Notes under the pieces: generated by a model
What the model saw: the letters and a program-made list of their open reading frames with translations, nothing else
Told to the model about the DNA's origin: nothing
The model's database searches: none
Assembly: GCF_900188345.1 (NCBI RefSeq)
Contig: NZ_FZOD01000035.1
Location: 56,561 to 95,927 of the forward strand
Direction: 5' to 3'
DNA length: 39,367 nt
Origin: Streptosporangium subroseum
GTDB lineage: Bacteria > Actinomycetota > Actinomycetes > Streptosporangiales > Streptosporangiaceae
Translations under genes and position numbers: made by a program
Part shown: positions 1 through 7,071 of the stretch, piece by piece
Layout: each line of letters opens with the position of its first letter
Numbering within the stretch: the first letter of the stretch is position 1

Positions 1-1
1 C

Positions 2-949
2 GCGGATCGCCGTTACCTGAGTGCCGCCCTGGCCCTGCTGATCGTCTTCATGGCGGGCGAGGTCGTCGTCGGCCTCGCCGCGCAATCCCTGGCGCTGATC
101 TCCGACGCCGGGCACATGCTCACCGACTCGGCCTCCATCGGGTTCGCCCTGATAGCGATGCGCCTGGCCACCCGCCCGCCACACGGCGGCTTCACCTACG
201 GCCTCAAACGCGCCGAGATCCTCTCGGCCCAGCTCAACGGCGCCACCCTGCTGCTACTGGCCGGATTCTTCCTCTACGAGGCGATCCGACGCCTCCTCAA
301 CCCCCCCGAGGTCCAGGGCGACCTGGTCCTGATCACCGCACTGATCGGCATCGCCGTCAACCTCGCGGCGACCTGGCTCCTCAGCAGAGCCGACCGATCG
401 AACCTCAACATCGAAGGCGCCTTCCAGCACATCGTCAACGACCTCTACGCCTTCATCGCCACCGCCCTTTCCGGACTGATCATCACCCTGACCGGCTTCG
501 CCCAGGCCGACGCCCTCGCCACCCTCCTGGTGGCGGCCCTCATGCTCAAGGCCGGCTACGGCCTCATCCGCGAAACCGGACGGATCTTCCTCCAAGCCGC
601 GCCGTCCGGACTGATCCCGGCCGAGATCGGCACACGACTCGCGAGCCAGCCCGACGTCGCCGAGGTCCACGACCTGCACGTGTGGGAGCTGGCCTCCGGC
701 TACTCCTCGCTGTCGGCACACGTGTTCATCCGCCCCGACGGCGACGCCGCCGCCGTACGGCGCCGCCTTCAAGGCCTGCTGGCCCGCTCCTACGGAATCA
801 CCCACACCACCCTGCAGATCGATCCCGCACCCGACGACGCGGTGGGCGAGAGCGAGTGTGTCGATGCCGGCCACTGCACCGATCCGCACGGCCCCCACTA
901 CCTGCCCCCACGCGGCGGCGTCTCGAAAGGTCCGGTGAGACAGTCGTGA
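2..949 (+). CDS. Cation diffusion facilitator (CzcD-type Zn/Co/Cd efflux), 5' truncated by the window
   Basis: Membrane exporter of divalent cations (Zn, Co or Cd) by proton antiport. The frame is open from base 2, upstream of the first ATG at 50, so the true start lies outside the window. Several hydrophobic segments are visible. The two metal-site HxxxD motifs are present: SDAGHMLTDS in an early helix and QHIVND in a later one. A cytosolic C-terminal domain follows (VHDLHVWEL), ending in a Cys/His-rich tail (CVDAGHCTDPHGPH) that may bind metal. Its stop overlaps the GTG start of the DivIVA-like gene, implying translational coupling. Family assignment is firm; the exact metal cannot be read from the sequence. 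Confidence 0.92.
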   Translation, partial: ADRRYLSAALALLIVFMAGEVVVGLAAQSLALISDAGHMLTDSASIGFALIAMRLATRPPHGGFTYGLKRAEILSAQLNGATLLLLAGFFLYEAIRRLLNPPEVQGDLVLITALIGIAVNLAATWLLSRADRSNLNIEGAFQHIVNDLYAFIATALSGLIITLTGFAQADALATLLVAALMLKAGYGLIRETGRIFLQAAPSGLIPAEIGTRLASQPDVAEVHDLHVWELASGYSSLSAHVFIRPDGDAAAVRRRLQGLLARSYGITHTTLQIDPAPDDAVGESECVDAGHCTDPHGPHYLPPRGGVSKGPVRQS

Positions 950-1785
950 GTGAAGAACACAGGGAATACGGAGAGCATGAGCATGCTCACGAGAACATGG
1001 TCGATCCCGTATCCGTACTGCAGCTCAGCTCACATCTCAACGCCGGTGGCAGGCTGCTGACCCCCCATGATGTGCGCAACAAGGTGCTTCCCACGGTTCG
1101 TCTCCGCGAGGGTTACGACCTGGCAGAGGTGGACACCTTCCTCAGCGAGATCGAGTCCACCCTGAGGAGGTTGCTCCGGGAGAACGCGCGGCTGAGCACT
1201 CGGCTGACGACTGCCGACCGTGCCTCCCGGCAGGTCTCGCCCTCAGCGGGTGACAGCGCGGCGCGAATCGTCATGCGCGCCCAGGAGGCGGCCGATGAGG
1301 CGATCGCCGCGGCCCGGCAGGAAGCCGACACGATCGTGGCAGAGGCCCGCGAGCTCGCGGAAGCCATCGAGCGCGAAGCCCTCGACAAGGCAGCGGCCCT
1401 GGAACGCGATTCCCAGGAAAAGCACCGGCGGGCCACGGAAACTCTGGACGGCGCCTATGTGGAGCGGCAGCGCAGAGCCGAAGCCCTGCACGGCCTGCTC
1501 CATCACCACGGCAGCCGAATGGTGGAGACCCTGGAAGGTCACGTCGGTCAGCTGCGAAACCTGTTCCTGGAACTGCGGGAGCAAGACGACGCGATGACGT
1601 GCCTGCCGCAGCCGGTAGGTCTCGGCGAACCAAGGCGTGGTCATCATCAATGCCATCCGCCCACCGACGGTCAGAGCCATGATGACGGCAATCGCGACGC
1701 CGAGATCGCCTCACTGTCAGATTCGCCAGATGGTGATGCACAGTACGGGTGCGATCAGTACGGCCAACGGCCCGCTCAGGAGTAG
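946..1785 (+). CDS. DivIVA-domain protein with His-rich N terminus, coupled to the CDF exporter
   Basis: 279 residues from GTG 946, which overlaps the exporter stop (GTGA). ATG 997 is an alternative start that would remove the His/Glu-rich segment (EHREYGEHEHAHEN). The DivIVA lipid-binding region is clear (LLTPHDVRNKVLPTVRLREG, then EVDTFLSEIESTLRRLL), followed by a long Ala/Glu/Arg-rich coiled coil to about residue 210. DivIVA proteins assemble at curved membrane and in actinomycetes organise polar growth; this one is shorter than the main Wag31/DivIVA. The last 65 or so residues are low-complexity, rich in Gly, His, Asp and Gln, and the final 69 bases overlap the convergent M56 gene. The tail may therefore come from a rearrangement. 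Role in metal export is only inferred from coupling. Confidence 0.75.
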   Translation: MSEEHREYGEHEHAHENMVDPVSVLQLSSHLNAGGRLLTPHDVRNKVLPTVRLREGYDLAEVDTFLSEIESTLRRLLRENARLSTRLTTADRASRQVSPSAGDSAARIVMRAQEAADEAIAAARQEADTIVAEARELAEAIEREALDKAAALERDSQEKHRRATETLDGAYVERQRRAEALHGLLHHHGSRMVETLEGHVGQLRNLFLELREQDDAMTCLPQPVGLGEPRRGHHQCHPPTDGQSHDDGNRDAEIASLSDSPDGDAQYGCDQYGQRPAQE

Positions 1786-2664
1786 TCCGGCGGTGCAGTA
1801 AGCGGCGGCCGGAACCCAGCCCGGCTGTGGCTGCCGTCCCCGCAGAAGCCGCTCCACGCGGTCCACGACCGCCGCATCGGCCAGAGCCAGGCTCCCCGCG
1901 GCGGTGGGGCCGGTCATCGGGGCGGCCATCCGCACCAGCGCCCGGGCCAACGGCAGCTCTCCGTGGACGCGGCGGGCCCGGTCGTCGGCCAGCATCTCCA
2001 GCAGTACGGGAACCACCTGGCGGGCCGTGGTCGCGGTGGGAAGCCAGGGGAAGGCGTGCGCGAGCGCCAGGAAGGGAAGCAGGAGCAGGTCGTGGCGCCC
2101 GGTGGCGTGTGCCCGCTCGTGGCTGAGCACCGCCTCGAGCTCCTCGGCGCCGAGGAGCTCGAGCGTTCCGGTGCTGAGCACGATGCGGGCGCGTCGGCCG
2201 GGGATGCAGTAGGCCACCGGGCGGGCACCGGGCAGCACGTAGGCGTCGTGGATCACGCAAGGGTCGGCCGCGACGTCCACCAGCAGCCGCTGCCTGCTCT
2301 GCGCTCGAACCGTGCGCACCGTGATCCGCACGGTGTGCAGCGACAACCAGCCGATCAGACCGGCACTCCACACCAGCGCGGCAATGTGCATCGGTCCCAG
2401 ACCGGCCAGCCCCCGACCGTCGAAGAGCTGGCGAACCAGAGTGTGCGCGCCGTGCGGAAAGACCGCCGCGAGCGGCGCCACCGCGGCCACCAGGCCGATG
2501 CCGATCGCGCCCGTCCCGCCGGCCAGCCCGATCGCCTGCCACATGACCAGGGCGGCGCGAGGACACCGGTGCGTCCAATCGGCGCCGGCGAGCCGTGCTG
2601 TGGCCCGGCCTCCGAGCAGCAGGGGTACCAGCGCGGCGGCTGTCGCGATCAGCCAGACGATCAC
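1717..2664 (-). CDS. M56 family (BlaR1-like) membrane metallopeptidase
   Basis: 315-residue membrane protein with an N-terminal helix (MIVWLIATAAALVPLLLGG), further helices, a zinc protease motif HERAH near residue 183 (AVLSHERAHATGRHD) and a C-terminal helix (GLLLSGPLAVLIAPVL). M56 peptidases such as BlaR1/MecR1 sense an envelope signal and cleave the partner BlaI repressor. There is no penicillin-binding sensor domain, as is usual for actinobacterial members. Start GTG 2664, 6 bp after the BlaI stop, with GAGG just upstream. The two genes form an operon. The 3' end overlaps the convergent DivIVA-like gene. Confidence 0.88.
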   Translation of the reverse strand: MIVWLIATAAALVPLLLGGRATARLAGADWTHRCPRAALVMWQAIGLAGGTGAIGIGLVAAVAPLAAVFPHGAHTLVRQLFDGRGLAGLGPMHIAALVWSAGLIGWLSLHTVRITVRTVRAQSRQRLLVDVAADPCVIHDAYVLPGARPVAYCIPGRRARIVLSTGTLELLGAEELEAVLSHERAHATGRHDLLLLPFLALAHAFPWLPTATTARQVVPVLLEMLADDRARRVHGELPLARALVRMAAPMTGPTAAGSLALADAAVVDRVERLLRGRQPQPGWVPAAAYCTAGLLLSGPLAVLIAPVLCITIWRI

Positions 2665-2670
2665 GGCGCC

Positions 2671-3021
2671 TCAGTCCGGGTCACGGCTGTTGAGCGCGTC
2701 CCGCAGCGCGGCGGCCACCTGCGGCGACACGCTGCCAACAAAGCGGCTGACCGCGGCCTCCACATCGCCGGCTCCGTCGAGCACTTCACGCATGGCCTCG
2801 GCGACGAACACGTCTTTGCCGGCACTCGCGTGATACAGGTGGGCTCGGCCGGTGCGCTCGCGCGTGACCAGGCCCTTACGCGACAACCGCACCAGCACGG
2901 TCAGTACGGTCGTGACCGCGGGCGTCGAGGGCAGAGCGTCGGCCAGGTCCTGGGCGAGCATCCCCTCGGGATGGTTCCACAACGCTTCCATGATCGAACG
3001 TTCCAGGTTACCGAGCCGCAC
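2671..3021 (-). CDS. BlaI/MecI/CopY-type transcriptional repressor
   Basis: 116 residues with a winged helix (LERSIMEALWNHPEGMLAQD, then TPAVTTVLTVLVRLSRKGLV) and a C-terminal dimerisation helix, the BlaI/MecI/CopY plan. Such repressors bind dyads at their own promoter and are inactivated by cleavage by the partner M56 protease or by a metal ligand. The start is GTG 3021, chosen because GGAGGGG lies 7 bases upstream. It is the first gene of the BlaI-M56 operon. The nearby CDF and ZIP genes make a metal or envelope stimulus plausible, but that is inference. Confidence 0.9.
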   Translation of the reverse strand: MRLGNLERSIMEALWNHPEGMLAQDLADALPSTPAVTTVLTVLVRLSRKGLVTRERTGRAHLYHASAGKDVFVAEAMREVLDGAGDVEAAVSRFVGSVSPQVAAALRDALNSRDPD

Positions 3022-3143
3022 CCGTCAGCCCCTCCGCCTCTTTCGTGGCTGTGCCTCCCGAAGGCTACCGGCTCTTCCCCGGGCGGTCGCTGCACGTGGG
3101 CACCGGTGACAACGCCTCACCGCGGTATGCCGCGGGTGCCGGC

Positions 3144-3281
3144 TCAGGCGGCGAGGGCGGCGAGGGCGGCGAAGTCAACCGGTCCCGTGCTCTCCAGCAC
3201 CACGTACGTTTCGCTCTCCTTGGTGGTGGGGGCCGGTGACGTGCCCGATTCGGGACACGGGCCGTTCACTCTAAAGAACAT
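3144..3281 (-). CDS. Small ORF (45 aa) upstream of blaI, unknown function
   Basis: Reading from ATG 3281 (or GTG 3269) gives a 45- (or 41-) residue peptide ending at TGA 3144. From the GTG onwards codon usage is strongly GC-ending and looks coding. The peptide starts MFFRVNGPCPESGTSP and ends TYVVLESTGPVDFAALAALAA-like, shown here only in part: key parts are TKESETYVVLE and VDFAALAALAA. The terminal Ala-Leu repeats arise from a 9-bp tandem repeat (3147-3173). No good ribosome site is visible, so it may be leaderless or the 3' end of an eroded gene. No family is recognised. Confidence 0.4.
   Translation of the reverse strand: MFFRVNGPCPESGTSPAPTTKESETYVVLESTGPVDFAALAALAA
3147..3173. repeat. 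9-bp tandem repeat, about three copies
   Basis: Three near-identical 9-bp units (GGCGGCGAG-like) lie in tandem. On the minus strand they encode the Ala-Ala-Leu repeats at the end of the small ORF. Confidence 0.6.
3241..3258. promoter_or_regulatory. Palindrome between the blaI operon and the divergent region
   Basis: CCCGATTCGGG (3244-3254) is a perfect 5-bp-arm palindrome flanked by GTG and CAC. It lies about 220 bp upstream of blaI and inside the small ORF. It could be a regulator site, but with no second copy seen its role is open. Confidence 0.25.
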
Positions 3282-3287
3282 CTGTTC
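3276..3287. promoter_or_regulatory. Inverted repeat GAACA-TC-TGTTC, possible operator
   Basis: A perfect 5-bp-arm dyad. The half GAACAGATG recurs in opposite orientation at 3390-3398, 100 bp away. The pair flanks the divergent region between the minus-strand small ORF and the plus-strand short ORF. Candidate operator for BlaI or another regulator; no independent support. Confidence 0.3.
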
Positions 3288-3420
3288 AATTGCTCAGGTG
3301 TTTAATCATTAGGCAACGAGGAGATTACTCTTCGTGAGCATCGCAGGTCGGGCGCCCCTAGCTTGACCGAACCGCCGGCCCAGACCGGTGAACAGATGCC
3401 GATCGAAGGGAGACATCGCG
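3282..3420. other. Divergent control region of the two short ORFs
   Basis: Contains the second half-site GAACAGATG (3390-3398) and an AT-richer stretch (3282-3313, CAATTGCTC and TTTAATCATTAG) that is the most promoter-like DNA nearby. No full -35/-10 pair of good quality was identified. Confidence 0.3.
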
Positions 3421-3510
3421 ATGATCGCGAAGCGAACCACCGCCGCCCTGAACGCGGCTGAGCCTCAGCCCACCACCTGTGCGAGGTCACTGAGTAGCGG
3501 CCTCAGGTAA
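3421..3510 (+). CDS. Short ORF (29 aa) with a good ribosome-binding site
   Basis: ATG 3421 follows AAGGGAGA with 7 bases spacing, a convincing ribosome site, and encodes MIAKRTTAALNAAEPQP... ending at TAA 3510. No family is recognised. It may be a genuine short peptide, a leader, or the 5' stub of a gene lost in the same decay that truncated the downstream GDPD fragment. Confidence 0.35.
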   Translation: MIAKRTTAALNAAEPQPTTCARSLSSGLR

Positions 3511-3612
3511 CCGCCCATGACTCCTGTCTTCCGCCCCCGGCGACGCTCATCGGCCAGAGATGGGAAATCCCCACGACGCGGAACGCCCCGGATCCTGCGA
3601 GGAGAGGCACTG

Positions 3613-3921
3613 ATGATCGTATTGCTGACGGTCCTCACGGTGGCCGAGATCACCCGGATGTCTGCCGCCGCGGCGGCGACGGTGAAGTGTTCGACGCCGA
3701 GTGCCTTCTCCGATCGGGGATATCGGAGCGCCGGGTTGGAGAACACTCTCCCCGCGTTCGGCCGTGCGCTGGAGGCCGGCTCGGCCCGTATCGAATTCCC
3801 AGCGGAGCCACGCGCCCGAGACGCGCTCGGACACCGGCCGACATCCGGCCCCGACACCACCGACGCCACCACCGGCCAGTGCGCAGGCCTGCACGCCCAC
3901 AGGCCGCTCCGCCGCCGATGA
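3613..3921 (+). pseudogene. Truncated glycerophosphodiester phosphodiesterase (GDPD) remnant
   Basis: ATG 3613 with GAGGAGAGG upstream encodes a hydrophobic N terminus (MIVLLTVLTVAEITRMSAAA) and then RGYRSAGLENTLPAFGRALE followed by ARIEF. This matches the start of GDPD domains, normally AHRGxxxxAPENTLxAFxxAxxxGAdxIExD. The residue normally His before Arg-Gly is Asp here (SDRG), and the frame loses similarity right after ARIEF, ending at 3921 far short of the usual 230 or more residues. The enzyme cannot be functional. The intact signal-like start and ribosome site suggest recent truncation. Confidence 0.65.
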
Positions 3922-3987
3922 CCGCTGAACGATCCACCGGCCGTTTCAGAACTTTCCCTGATCGACCCCCATAAGAGGTGGTGAGAC

Positions 3988-5160
3988 ATGCTGCTGGCCA
4001 ATCGGACACAGATGCTGGGGCCGGCATTGGAGGGGGCACCTCCCGGCACCGGAGCATGGGCCGCGGTGCTCCTGGTATCGCTGTCCACGCTCGCCGGGGC
4101 GTGGCTGGCCCGGCGCAACTCCACCAAGGTGACGGTCTGGCTGGCGATCGCCTCAGCGATGATGCTGATCACCGCTCTGGCCGACCTGCTCCCCGACGCC
4201 TGGCGAGACGCGGCCGAAACCGGAGTGCCCCTGTGGGCCGTCGGGCTGGCCATCGCGTTCGGCTTCCTCGTGATCACCTATTTCACCCGCAAAGGCTGCG
4301 GGCATGAGCATGGGGGGTCCAGACGGGCCGCCGGCAGGCACGCGCCCGGCCTGCACCGCCGCGTCAAGGAAGCCGTCGACGCCGCGCTGTTCGGCGGCAT
4401 GGGCACCGCCGCCGCCCTCACCATGCACCGGGCGATCGAAGGCGCGACGCTGGCACTGACCGCATCCGCCGTCGTTGTCATCGCCCTCATGGTCCACTCC
4501 GCCAGTGAGGGACTGGCCCTGGCCGCGCTCCTGGACATGGCCGGACAACGCCTGGCTCCGTGGCTGCTGGTCTCCTGCGCCAGCCCGGCCGCCGGCGTTC
4601 TGATCGCCACCGTTGCCCCGTTGCCCGCTCAGATCGTGCCGATCCTGCTCGGCATGGTCACCGGCGTGCTGCTACGCACCGCGGTCGTCGGCCTCCGGCT
4701 CGCCGCCGCCGGTCAAGCCGGCGGCCGACTGTCCAAACGCCACCTGACCGTCGCCGCAAGTGTCGCCGTCATCGCGGGCGTCCTCCTGGTCACCACGCAC
4801 GGCGCGCTGGGCGAAGACCACCCGCGAACCGAGCGGACACCTCACGCCGCCGACCGTACGGCACCCGCCGCGCCCACCCCCATGCCCCTTCGCCGGCCAC
4901 CAGCCCCGCCGACCCCGCTGACCCAATCCCAGCTGCGCGCGGCGGTGGCCTCCGGCCGGATGAGCCTGACCGAGATATTGGCCCGCACCGACGACACCAC
5001 AAAAAACGCCCACGTCGGATGGCTCCTGCGCGCCCTGCCCGGCGACAGGGCCGCCGAGATCGCCGCCCTGCTGACAGCCGACGGGATCGACGTCAGCCGC
5101 CGCCTCGGTGACCTGACCGAACAGCAACGCCGCTACCTGCTCGATGCCGCCGCCAAGTGA
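3988..5160 (+). CDS. ZIP-family metal transporter with C-terminal H2TH/mIHF-like domain
   Basis: 390 residues with eight predicted helices (about 22-42, 48-69, 79-100, 130-154, 156-178, 185-205, 212-235, 247-268). Helices 4 and 5 carry ZIP-type metal residues (MHRAIEGATL, VHSASEGLAL), and a His/Arg-rich cytosolic loop sits between helices 3 and 4 (CGHEHGGSRR). ZIP proteins import Zn, Fe or similar ions. After a Pro-rich linker, residues 311-388 form a soluble domain (SLTEILARTDD, LLRALPG, SRRLGDLTEQQRRYLL) that resembles the actinobacterial integration host factor fold. The start is ATG 3988 with AAGAGGTGGTGAG upstream. By canonical ZIP topology this tail would face outside, which makes a DNA-binding role puzzling. 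ZIP call firm, tail call moderate. Confidence 0.82.
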   Translation: MLLANRTQMLGPALEGAPPGTGAWAAVLLVSLSTLAGAWLARRNSTKVTVWLAIASAMMLITALADLLPDAWRDAAETGVPLWAVGLAIAFGFLVITYFTRKGCGHEHGGSRRAAGRHAPGLHRRVKEAVDAALFGGMGTAAALTMHRAIEGATLALTASAVVVIALMVHSASEGLALAALLDMAGQRLAPWLLVSCASPAAGVLIATVAPLPAQIVPILLGMVTGVLLRTAVVGLRLAAAGQAGGRLSKRHLTVAASVAVIAGVLLVTTHGALGEDHPRTERTPHAADRTAPAAPTPMPLRRPPAPPTPLTQSQLRAAVASGRMSLTEILARTDDTTKNAHVGWLLRALPGDRAAEIAALLTADGIDVSRRLGDLTEQQRRYLLDAAAK

Positions 5161-5206
5161 GACCCCCTGGCAGCCGCACGGTTCTGGTGGCGAGCAGGGC
5201 GGTGGA

Positions 5207-6208
5207 TCAGGCGATCCGCGCGAGCGTCTCGCTCGCCACACCGTGCGCGAACGGCAGCCCGCGGGCGTAGCGGGTCAGTTCGTCCAGTGCCAGGTCCGCC
5301 ATGCGGGCCAACTCGCCGCCGAGCGAGCCGGCGATGTGCGGGGTGAGCAGGACCTGCGGCAGGTCGTACAGCGGCGAGTCGGCCGGCAGGACCTCCGGCT
5401 CGGTGTGGTCGATCACCGCGAACAGCCGGGCGCTGACCAGCTCGGCCGTCAGCGCCTCCTGGTCGACCAGCGCGCCCCTGGCCGTGTTGATCAGTGTCGC
5501 GCCGTCGCGCATACGCGCCAGGCGCGCCGCGTCGATCAGGTGCCGGGTCTCGGGCAGCAAGGGCGCGTGCAGACTGACCACATCGCAGCGCGCCAGCAGC
5601 TCGTCCAGCTCCACGTGCTGCACGCCCAGGTCCTCGGTCAGATACGGGTCGGCGATGAGCACGTCCACGTCGAACGGGCGCAGCAGTTCGAGCACCCGCC
5701 GTCCGATCCTGGAAGCGCCCACGATGCCGATCGTCCGCCGGTAGTTGCCGAATCCCGGGAAACGACCGTCCCAGTCGAGCGCCACGTGATGCTCCCGGTA
5801 GAGCCTGGCGATCTCCAGCACCCGCTTGTTGGCGAACAGGATCGCGGCGAGGGTGAACTCGGCGACCGGCTCGGCGTTGGCCGCCGCGGCCGACGACACC
5901 AGCAGGCCACGCTGCCAGCACGCATCGGTGACGTGGTACTTGACCGACCCGGCCGCGTGCACGACGGCCCGCAGCCGGGGTGCCGCGGCCAGCACCTCGG
6001 CGGTGATCGGCGGGCACCCCCAGCTCGTGTAGAGCACTTCCGCCTCGGCCAGCGCCGCCGCCACCCGCGGGTCGGCGAAGTCGTGGGCCACCAGGTCCGG
6101 ATCCACGTCGGCCACCGTGACCAGCCGCTCGCGCACCGGGCCGGTGACCAGCCGCTCGGCCACCCGCACGCCCATGGCGAGCAGGGTTTTCGGCCTTCTT
6201 TCGATCAT
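5207..6208 (-). CDS. D-2-hydroxyacid dehydrogenase, last gene of the sugar ABC operon
   Basis: 333-residue NAD(P)-dependent dehydrogenase of the phosphoglycerate-dehydrogenase type. The Rossmann motif is GIVGASRIGRRVLELL. The catalytic Arg, Glu and His sit in NTARGALVD, DHTEPEVLP and LTPHIAGSLGG. The family interconverts 2-keto acids and D-2-hydroxyacids. ATG 6208 is preferred because GGGGGAAAG precedes it; GTG 6235, overlapping the permease stop, is the alternative and would add nine residues. As the last gene of a carbohydrate importer operon it probably handles a keto acid or uronate-derived intermediate, which is inference. Confidence 0.9.
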   Translation of the reverse strand: MIERRPKTLLAMGVRVAERLVTGPVRERLVTVADVDPDLVAHDFADPRVAAALAEAEVLYTSWGCPPITAEVLAAAPRLRAVVHAAGSVKYHVTDACWQRGLLVSSAAAANAEPVAEFTLAAILFANKRVLEIARLYREHHVALDWDGRFPGFGNYRRTIGIVGASRIGRRVLELLRPFDVDVLIADPYLTEDLGVQHVELDELLARCDVVSLHAPLLPETRHLIDAARLARMRDGATLINTARGALVDQEALTAELVSARLFAVIDHTEPEVLPADSPLYDLPQVLLTPHIAGSLGGELARMADLALDELTRYARGLPFAHGVASETLARIA

Positions 6209-6231
6209 GTCGCTTTCCCCCGAGTACGTGC

Positions 6232-7071
6232 TCACTTGACGCTACCCGCCGTCATCCCGGCCCGCCAGAACCGCTGCAGGAACACGAAGACCAGCAGCAG
6301 CGGCACCACCGAGAGCAGCGACCCGGTGATCACCAGCGTGCTGTACTCCGGAAACGCGGTCACCTGAGTGTTCCACGAGTACAGTCCCAGGCTGAGCGGG
6401 AACAGGTGCTGGTCCGAGAGCATCACCAGGGGCAGGAAGAAGTTGTTCCAGATCCCGGTGAACTGGAACAGGAAGATCGTCACGTAGGCGGCCCGGAGCA
6501 TGGGCAGCGCGACCGAGACGAACGTACGGATCTCACCCGCGCCGTCGGATCGGGCGGCCTCCAGCACCTCGCCGGGCACGTATCCCGTCGACAGCACCCT
6601 CGCCAGATAGACCCCGAACGGGTGGACCAGCGCCGGTATGAACACCGACCAGAACGAGTTGACCAGCCCGACCTTGGAAACCAGCAGGTACAGCGGGATC
6701 GCGGTGGCGGTGGTGGGCACCAGCACGCCGAGCAGAACCAGGCCGAACAGGCGTTCCTTGCCCCGCCAGTCGTATTTGTCGAAGGCGTAGCCGCAGGCCA
6801 CGCTGATCAGCGCGCCCAGCGCCGCGCCGCCGCCGGCGTACAGCAGGCTGTTGACGTACCAGCGGAAGAAGATGCCGTCTCCCTCCGCGGCCACGGCCGA
6901 GAGGTTGGCGCCGAGGTTGAGGTCGGACAGGGCGAAGCCCGGCGTCGAGTACAGGTCGGACAGCGACTTGGTCGAGGCGAACAGCAGCCAGGTCAGCGGC
7001 AGCAGCGTATAGACGGCGGCGATCAGCAGGAAGACGTTGACCGCTCCCTTGGACACGAGGCGGGACGTCAC
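6232..7071 (-). CDS. Carbohydrate ABC transporter permease (MalG-like, CUT1)
   Basis: 279-residue inner-membrane permease with about six helices and the EAA loop that contacts the ATPase (VLEAARSDGAGEIRTFVSVA). GTG 7071 is chosen because it overlaps the stop of the first permease (GTGA) and has GGGGGAA upstream; GTG 7086 would add five residues. It pairs with the MalF-like permease and the lipoprotein. No ATPase gene is present, as is common where a shared MsiK-type ATPase energises several importers. Confidence 0.93.
   Translation of the reverse strand: MTSRLVSKGAVNVFLLIAAVYTLLPLTWLLFASTKSLSDLYSTPGFALSDLNLGANLSAVAAEGDGIFFRWYVNSLLYAGGGAALGALISVACGYAFDKYDWRGKERLFGLVLLGVLVPTTATAIPLYLLVSKVGLVNSFWSVFIPALVHPFGVYLARVLSTGYVPGEVLEAARSDGAGEIRTFVSVALPMLRAAYVTIFLFQFTGIWNNFFLPLVMLSDQHLFPLSLGLYSWNTQVTAFPEYSTLVITGSLLSVVPLLLVFVFLQRFWRAGMTAGSVK

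Noticed and set aside
1243..1680. Minus-strand frame under the DivIVA-like gene
   Set aside because: Only its first 25 residues look membrane-like. There is no ribosome site and the DivIVA domain on the other strand is clear.
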